DNA of 10,664 nt from Actinomycetota bacterium (GTDB lineage: Bacteria; Actinomycetota; Actinomycetes; Nanopelagicales; Nanopelagicaceae). Where the stretch lies: positions 1-10,664 of the forward strand of contig WLHW01000043.1 in NCBI GenBank assembly GCA_009702525.1, written 5' to 3'. Shown one piece after another: positions 6,677-10,664 of the stretch (the first letter of the stretch is position 1; every line of letters begins with the position of its first letter). The notes under the pieces are model-generated. The model saw only the letters and a list, made by a program, of their open reading frames with translations. It had not been told where the DNA came from and ran no database searches. The position numbers and the translations under genes are program-made.

Positions 6677-7483
6677 CTAATTAGATACGTCACGGCGTAC
6701 AAAGAGGAAGGATGCAACTACTGCGCCAATAGCCACATATATGCCACCAACTAATAGTGCGTGTGAATATTCAATTCCAGTGGACATTCCCCGAGGTACG
6801 CCCCCGGATGCAATCGCAGAAAGTTGAGCACCGGGCATCCAATTTTGCAGTGAGTTTTTCACTGTAATCAGCAGAAGTTCAACGATCAGCAACCAGAGAA
6901 CTCCGACAGAAATCGCACTTATAGGAGAGCGAAGGAGTAACCCTAAAACCATACCTATAGTTCCGAAGCCAATGACTGAAATAACTATATTAATAAAGCT
7001 TGTAAATAGGGCATGCCGTCCATCGGCGCCAAACCACAAATCTGTTGAAACTTTGGCACGTGGTGCCAAAATTACTGAGGCACTAATACTGATAATGGCA
7101 GAAAAAATAATCATTACGAGAGCAAATAGTTTCATCGCGATGAACTTGCCGGCCAGAATACGCAAACGCCCAGGTTGTCGTACTAATAAATTACGCAAAG
7201 TGCCGTATGTATATTCTTGAGCAGTTTGGGCAGCAAAAACACAGAGTGCGATTATTCCCAAAAAGCCGCCAACGCTACTAAAACCCTGCACTCCACCTGT
7301 TGCAAGCCCTAATACTTCTCGGCTTACGGTTCGCCCACGGTCTGAGTTTCCATCGGGGGAATCAATCAGAAGAAACAACAGGGAAGAAAATAGAGCACTA
7401 AAGAAAACTACTGCCCCCATAGTGCCCAGGAAGAGCGTTGGACGGCGCAATTTACGAAGCTCAGCAAAAGCTACATTCCACAT
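6677..7483 (-). CDS. ABC-2 type exporter, permease subunit
   Basis: A 268-residue integral membrane protein with about six hydrophobic segments: roughly 17-40, 68-86, 114-139, 161-184, 188-208 and 241-263. Between segments 2 and 3 lies QEYTYGTLRNLLVRQPGR (90-106), the E-x-x-x-G-T pattern typical of ABC-2 permeases of the NatB/BcrB type. The ATG at 7483 overlaps the stop codon of the ATPase gene by one base (TAATG), and AGGTG lies 7 bases upstream, so the two subunits are translationally coupled. The likely role is ATP-driven export or flipping of a small molecule, peptide or lipid; the substrate cannot be read from the sequence. It lacks the large extracytoplasmic domain of FtsX, so it is not an FtsX homologue. 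Confidence 0.88.
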   Translation of the reverse strand: MWNVAFAELRKLRRPTLFLGTMGAVVFFSALFSSLLFLLIDSPDGNSDRGRTVSREVLGLATGGVQGFSSVGGFLGIIALCVFAAQTAQEYTYGTLRNLLVRQPGRLRILAGKFIAMKLFALVMIIFSAIISISASVILAPRAKVSTDLWFGADGRHALFTSFINIVISVIGFGTIGMVLGLLLRSPISAISVGVLWLLIVELLLITVKNSLQNWMPGAQLSAIASGGVPRGMSTGIEYSHALLVGGIYVAIGAVVASFLFVRRDVSN

Positions 7484-8388
7484 TATTTTTCACCTGTCAT
7501 TTCAAAGAAAGTTTCTTCAAGGTTAGGAAGTTGTGGAGTTAGTTGCGACAAAGTAATACCTGCATCAAATGCCGCACGATTGAAATCAATTGCCCAATCA
7601 GCTGGACCTTCAACATGAACTGCACCATCACGAATGACAGCGTGGTGGCCTGCAGCCTCTGCGATTGAAAGTAGCCTCACAAGATCGTGTTCATTCACAC
7701 CTTTAGCGATAATTACTGGCTGTTGGCTGAACATTAAATCCGTCATCTTGCCGGTAAATACAACTTCGCCTTTTCGCAACATAACTAAGTAATCACTAAT
7801 TAACTCAAGCTCTGATAGCAAGTGAGATGAGACAAATACAGAGGTCCCATCATTTGCGAGCGAGCGCAACAATGCACGGACTTCTTGAATACCTTCGGGA
7901 TCTAAACCATTGGTTGGCTCATCCAGCATTAACAACTGTGGGTTCGGAAGTAAGGCCGCTGCAATTCCCAAGCGTTGTTTCATTCCTAATGAATACGTCT
8001 TGTACTTTGATTTCCCGCGATCACCAAGTCCAACTTGCTCTAGTAATCCCTGTACGCGATTAGTTGAAAAGCCACCGAGGGTGGCTAGGTAATTCAAATT
8101 CTCTTTGCCGCTCAAGGCCGGATAAAACGCTGGCCCTTCAATCATCGCGCCAACCCGAGGCAAATACTTTTCGGGATGTTTAATTGATTCACCTAAAATC
8201 TCACCTGTTCCGCCGGTTGGTGTAATTAACCCCAACAACATACGCATAGTGGTGGTCTTGCCTGAGCCATTTGGGCCCACAAAACCGCAGATGGTGCCAA
8301 GCGGAACTTCAAAAGTTGCATGCGAAACGGCCATGCGGTCGCCGTATTTCTTACTTAAATCGGTGACCGAGATTGCAGTGTTGGACAT
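7483..8388 (-). CDS. ABC-2 type exporter, ATP-binding subunit
   Basis: The cytoplasmic ATPase of the two-gene exporter, 301 residues from the ATG at 8388. Motifs: Walker A GPNGSGKT (38-45), Q-loop region AMIEGPAFYPALSG (81-94), signature SLGMKQRLG (133-141), Walker B LLMLDEP (152-158), D-loop GLDP (161-164) and the switch His189 in SSHL. The Q-loop position carries Glu, as is common in BcrA/NatA-like exporters for bacitracin, lantibiotics or sodium. A C-terminal domain of about 90 residues follows, ending in NLEETFFEMTGE, also typical of this group. The frame is open for 51 more codons to 8541, but that part would lie antisense over metZ and does not resemble the family, so the ATG at 8388 is chosen. 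Only AGAG eight bases upstream could serve as a ribosome site. Confidence 0.93.
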   Translation of the reverse strand: MSNTAISVTDLSKKYGDRMAVSHATFEVPLGTICGFVGPNGSGKTTTMRMLLGLITPTGGTGEILGESIKHPEKYLPRVGAMIEGPAFYPALSGKENLNYLATLGGFSTNRVQGLLEQVGLGDRGKSKYKTYSLGMKQRLGIAAALLPNPQLLMLDEPTNGLDPEGIQEVRALLRSLANDGTSVFVSSHLLSELELISDYLVMLRKGEVVFTGKMTDLMFSQQPVIIAKGVNEHDLVRLLSIAEAAGHHAVIRDGAVHVEGPADWAIDFNRAAFDAGITLSQLTPQLPNLEETFFEMTGEK

Positions 8389-8414
8389 AGGTATTACTCT
8401 GCCACAATTATCCA
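8389..8414. promoter_or_regulatory. 26-bp divergent start-to-start region between the ABC ATPase gene and metZ
   Basis: Only 26 bp separate the two start codons, so both promoters must overlap or extend into the opposite gene. On the minus strand GATAAT (8412-8407) could be the -10 of the exporter operon, giving a leader of about 12 bases. On the plus strand TACTCT (8395-8400) fits the actinobacterial TANNNT -10 pattern and would give a metZ transcript that is almost leaderless. No clear -35 boxes or operator were seen, and metZ has no Shine-Dalgarno sequence. Confidence 0.4.
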
Positions 8415-9632
8415 ATGAGTACACCATGGGGATACCGCCCACGCCATGAACGCGATGAGCCGCAGTGGGATCTGCATCCGCAAACTCATGCAGTACGCGC
8501 TGGACTTGCTCGATCGGGTTTTGGTGAGACATCGGAAGCACTTTATTTAAATAGTGGCTTCACGTATTCAAGCGCTGAAGAGGCAAATGACTCCTTTGCC
8601 GATGAAACCGACCACTTTTTATACAGTCGATTCCATAACCCAACTATCGTTATGTTTGAACAACGCTTAGCTGCGATTGAAGGTGCAGATTTCTGCGTTG
8701 CAACCGGCTCAGGTATGTCGGCTATGTTTGCCTCTCTTGCATGTTTAGTCGAACAAGGTGATCACGTTGTTGCATCTGCAGCAATGTTTTCATCCTGCCA
8801 CGTTGTTATTACGGAGTTTTTACCAAAATGGGGCGTAACGTTTGAATTAGTAAAGGGAAATGATCCTGCTGCGTGGGAGAAAGCATTAAGTAAGCCAACT
8901 AAAGCGGTATTTATTGAAACCCCAAGTAATCCTTTAATGGAAATTGTAGATATTCGCATGGTCAGCGATTTAGCCCATAAAGTTGGTGCAACAGTCATTG
9001 TTGATAACGTCATGGCATCTCCTGTTTTGCAAAAGCCACTTCAATTAGGTGCTGACGTAGTTATGTATTCAGCTACAAAACATATAGATGGTCAGGGACG
9101 TGTTCTTGCTGGAGCAATTCTTGGGTCATCTTCATACATTCATGAAAAACTTATGCCTTTCACTCGCCATACTGGACCATCACTAAGTCCATTTAATGCA
9201 TGGGTGCTTGTTAAGTCATTAGAAACTATGGAGATGCGCGTTGAGCGCATGGCGGCAAACGCTCAAGCTGTTGCTGAATTCTTAGAATCACAAGTTGAGA
9301 TTAAATCTGTGCGCTTCCCTGGACTTAAATCTCACCCCGATCATGCCCTTGCAATGAAACAGATGAGCGGCGGTGGAACCACTGTAGGCATTGAATTTGT
9401 AGGGGATCAAAGTCAAGTTTTTGCCTTTATGAACAAGCTAAAAGTCATTGATATCTCCAATAACTTGGGTGACAGCAAGTCACTTATTACTCATCCAGCT
9501 TCATCTACTCATCGTCGCTTAACCCCTGAAGTCCAGGCTGAAATGGGTATTACCCCTTCAGTGCTTCGATTATCAGTTGGCTTAGAACATTCGAGTGATT
9601 TGATTAAAGACTTAACTCAAGCACTGAGCTGA
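8415..9632 (+). CDS. metZ: MetZ-type O-succinylhomoserine sulfhydrylase (Cys/Met metabolism PLP enzyme)
   Basis: A 405-residue PLP-dependent enzyme of the cystathionine gamma-synthase family. As MetZ it would make homocysteine directly from an activated homoserine ester and sulfide. Visible features: YSRFHNPT (70-77, Tyr and Arg contacting PLP phosphate of the neighbouring subunit), ATGSGMSAMF (96-105), ETPSNPLMEI (168-177), VDNVMASP (196-203) with Asp197 facing the pyridine nitrogen, SATKH (219-223) with Lys222 as Schiff-base lysine, and the C-terminal LITHPASSTHRRLTPE with LRLSVGLEHSSDLI typical of the family. The N-terminus, ending in HPQTHAVRAGL, matches actinobacterial MetZ. ATG 8415 is the only start available, since a stop lies in frame at 8388 and the next Met is at residue 80. 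Cystathionine gamma-synthase or lyase activity is a less likely alternative. The 3' end overlaps ctaB. Confidence 0.88.
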   Translation: MSTPWGYRPRHERDEPQWDLHPQTHAVRAGLARSGFGETSEALYLNSGFTYSSAEEANDSFADETDHFLYSRFHNPTIVMFEQRLAAIEGADFCVATGSGMSAMFASLACLVEQGDHVVASAAMFSSCHVVITEFLPKWGVTFELVKGNDPAAWEKALSKPTKAVFIETPSNPLMEIVDIRMVSDLAHKVGATVIVDNVMASPVLQKPLQLGADVVMYSATKHIDGQGRVLAGAILGSSSYIHEKLMPFTRHTGPSLSPFNAWVLVKSLETMEMRVERMAANAQAVAEFLESQVEIKSVRFPGLKSHPDHALAMKQMSGGGTTVGIEFVGDQSQVFAFMNKLKVIDISNNLGDSKSLITHPASSTHRRLTPEVQAEMGITPSVLRLSVGLEHSSDLIKDLTQALS

Positions 9633-10486
9633 GCGGCTACAAGTACTACCGAGATTAGGCTTAAATAAGTTATCGACCATTGAAAAATCTTTCCTGCGGT
9701 CTTGGCATAATCAGGTGAACTTTCTTTAAGCGCGATAAGTTCGCGCGCAAATACCAGACCCAATAACACTGTAACTACTAATGACCACATCGGCAATGAT
9801 GCCGAAAGTATCAACCAAATTGATGAAGCGATCATCATTATTGTGTGAAACCACATTTCACGATAAACGCGAGTTTTAGTTGCAACGACTGGCAGCATTG
9901 GAATTCCTGCGGCGGAATAATCATCTTTATATTTAATTGCAAGTGCCCAAAAATGTGGTGGAGTCCAAAAGAAAATCAACATAAAGAATGCAAGGGCTGG
10001 TAATGAAAGTGAGTTAGTAACTGCAGCCCAACCGATAAATACTGGCATGCATCCTGCTGCGCCTCCCCACACAATATTCTGGGAAGTCCGACGCTTTAAT
10101 CCAACTGTGTACACGAGAACATAAAAAGCAATCGCAATCAAAGAAAGTAATGTTGCAAGTGGTGTGGTAAAAATCCAAAACAAAATTAGTGAAAGCACAC
10201 CAATTACAGTTGCAAAAATAGTCGCCTGTTGCTTACTCAATACTCCAGTCACAATTGGTCGCTTAGATGTGCGCGCCATTAATTTATCAATGTCACTTTC
10301 AATCACCATATTGAATGCATTAGCACTACCTGCCGATAATGTTCCCGCAAGAATTGTCATGGCAACTAAAGAGAAGGAGGGTAGGCCTTTAGCCGCTAAA
10401 ACCATGGCCGGGACAGTGGTTACTAGAAGCAGTTCTACAACTCGTAGCTTCATAAGGTCTATATATCCACGCGCAGCCATGTTCAC
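9617..10486 (-). CDS. ctaB: CtaB, protoheme IX farnesyltransferase (heme O synthase)
   Basis: An integral membrane UbiA-family prenyltransferase that adds farnesyl to heme B to give heme O, the precursor of heme A for aa3-type cytochrome oxidase. The 289-residue protein has about nine hydrophobic segments and both aspartate motifs: NAFNMVIESDIDKLMARTSKRP (56-77) for Mg-pyrophosphate binding, and YKDDYSAAGIPMLPVV (186-201). KRRTSQNIVWGGAAGCMPVFIGW (131-153) and FFWTPPHFWALAI (172-184) are also CtaB hallmarks. The start is GTG at 10486, with an ATG two codons later (10480) as the alternative; neither has a Shine-Dalgarno sequence, but a TAATCT hexamer is placed so that the transcript could begin at the GTG itself. 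The 3' end overlaps metZ by 16 bp, tail to tail. Confidence 0.96.
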   Translation of the reverse strand: MNMAARGYIDLMKLRVVELLLVTTVPAMVLAAKGLPSFSLVAMTILAGTLSAGSANAFNMVIESDIDKLMARTSKRPIVTGVLSKQQATIFATVIGVLSLILFWIFTTPLATLLSLIAIAFYVLVYTVGLKRRTSQNIVWGGAAGCMPVFIGWAAVTNSLSLPALAFFMLIFFWTPPHFWALAIKYKDDYSAAGIPMLPVVATKTRVYREMWFHTIMMIASSIWLILSASLPMWSLVVTVLLGLVFARELIALKESSPDYAKTAGKIFQWSITYLSLISVVLVAAQLSA

Positions 10487-10575
10487 TAGACAAGATTACT
10501 CAGCAACTGCCTGTCGTGTTCACAGTTCCTTCTCAGCCAAAGGCGCTACTTTGCGTCTAACGAAAGGATCTCCTC
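10487..10575. promoter_or_regulatory. Divergent promoter region between ctaB and the plus-strand gene at 10576
   Basis: This 89-bp gap must hold the 5' signals of both genes. For ctaB (minus strand), TAATCT at 10498-10493 lies six bases before the GTG, and TGAACA (10522-10517) is a possible -35 at 18 bp spacing. For the plus-strand gene, TACTTT (10547-10552) fits a TANNNT -10, without a good -35 at standard distance, and AAAGGA (10563-10568) is a ribosome binding site seven bases before the ATG. No hairpin terminator or riboswitch-like fold was noticed. Confidence 0.45.
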
Positions 10576-10664
10576 ATGTCCCCAGATCAAAAGCCTGAAT
10601 GGTTTGACATCGCAGACGCCGATAACGCCACATCACCTCGCAAGGTGGCAAAAACGATTCCACT
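10576..10664 (+). CDS. Unrecognised protein, 5' end only (cut by window edge)
   Basis: Twenty-nine codons remain before the window ends. The frame starts with MSPDQKPEWFDIADAD and continues open to the edge with a basic SPRKVAKTIP stretch. The start is supported by AAAGGA seven bases upstream of the ATG and by the otherwise empty divergent position next to ctaB. I do not recognise the family. The acidic, soluble opening followed by Arg/Lys residues just before the cut would suit a short cytoplasmic tail preceding a membrane segment, but no hydrophobic stretch is visible yet, so this is a guess. The neighbour is a heme O synthase, yet the opening does not look like a heme A synthase (CtaA/COX15) or a transketolase, two genes often found beside ctaB in Actinobacteria. 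Confidence 0.65.
   Translation, partial: MSPDQKPEWFDIADADNATSPRKVAKTIP

Noticed and set aside
8389..8541. In-frame upstream extension of the ABC ATPase by 51 codons, antisense to the metZ 5' end
   Set aside because: The extra peptide does not resemble ABC proteins, a normal N-terminus begins at the ATG at 8388, and the extension mirrors conserved metZ codons on the other strand.
9611..9645. Possible terminator hairpin at the metZ/ctaB junction (CTCA - AGCAC - TGAG and AGC/GCT repeats)
   Set aside because: The stems are only three to four base pairs and no T tract follows on either strand.
10164..10598. Open frame of 144 codons on the plus strand over the ctaB 5' half and the divergent gap
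   Set aside because: It is antisense to the conserved aspartate motif of ctaB and collides with the well-placed start of the gene at 10576.
1..10664. Search for a defence, mobile or secondary-metabolite system
   Set aside because: No transposase, integrase, toxin-antitoxin, nuclease, CRISPR repeat, phage or biosynthetic module is present; every full-length gene belongs to a known housekeeping or transport family.

Overview
The window reads as an ordinary, very gene-dense stretch of chromosome from a small-genome actinobacterium. G+C is moderate (roughly mid-40s % by eye), and gaps between genes are 0-89 bp. The main phylogenetic clue is the run tilS - hpt - ftsH - folE - folP - folB - folK, an arrangement well known from Actinobacteria such as Mycobacterium, here in a low-G+C version. 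A RipA-like NlpC/P60 hydrolase, a MetZ-type sulfhydrylase and the MHWR form of FolP also fit. A freshwater planktonic lineage such as acI/Nanopelagicales is my inference and is not proven by the sequence.

From 8388 down to 1, ten genes lie head to tail on the minus strand: an ABC-2 type exporter (ATPase then permease, overlapping by 1 bp); a secreted RipA-like peptidoglycan hydrolase with its own strong Shine-Dalgarno sequence and a TTG start after a 75-bp gap; tRNA-Ile lysidine synthetase (tilS); hypoxanthine phosphoribosyltransferase (hpt); the membrane AAA+ protease FtsH; then four folate genes, folE (GTP cyclohydrolase I), folP (dihydropteroate synthase), folB (dihydroneopterin aldolase) and the first 24 codons of folK. 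Two ATGA overlaps couple folP/folB and folB/folK. Two starts are best moved inward to GTG codons with good ribosome binding sites: folE at 1793 and hpt at 4419.

On the plus strand, metZ (8415-9632) diverges from the ABC ATPase with only 26 bp between start codons, then runs tail to tail into ctaB (heme O synthase, minus strand, 9617-10486) with a 16-bp coding overlap. ctaB diverges across 89 bp from a plus-strand gene beginning at 10576 that is cut by the window edge and is not recognised.

Functionally the window is housekeeping: tetrahydrofolate synthesis, purine salvage, tRNA modification, membrane protein quality control, cell-wall turnover, export of an unknown substrate, homocysteine synthesis and heme O synthesis for cytochrome oxidase. 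I see no RNA genes, mobile elements, CRISPR arrays or phage genes, no non-coding stretch over 100 bp, and no convincing undescribed system. The points worth a second look are translation-start architecture (leaderless or short-leader transcripts in tiny divergent gaps), a polybasic N-terminal extension on FtsH, and the exporter/hydrolase pairing.
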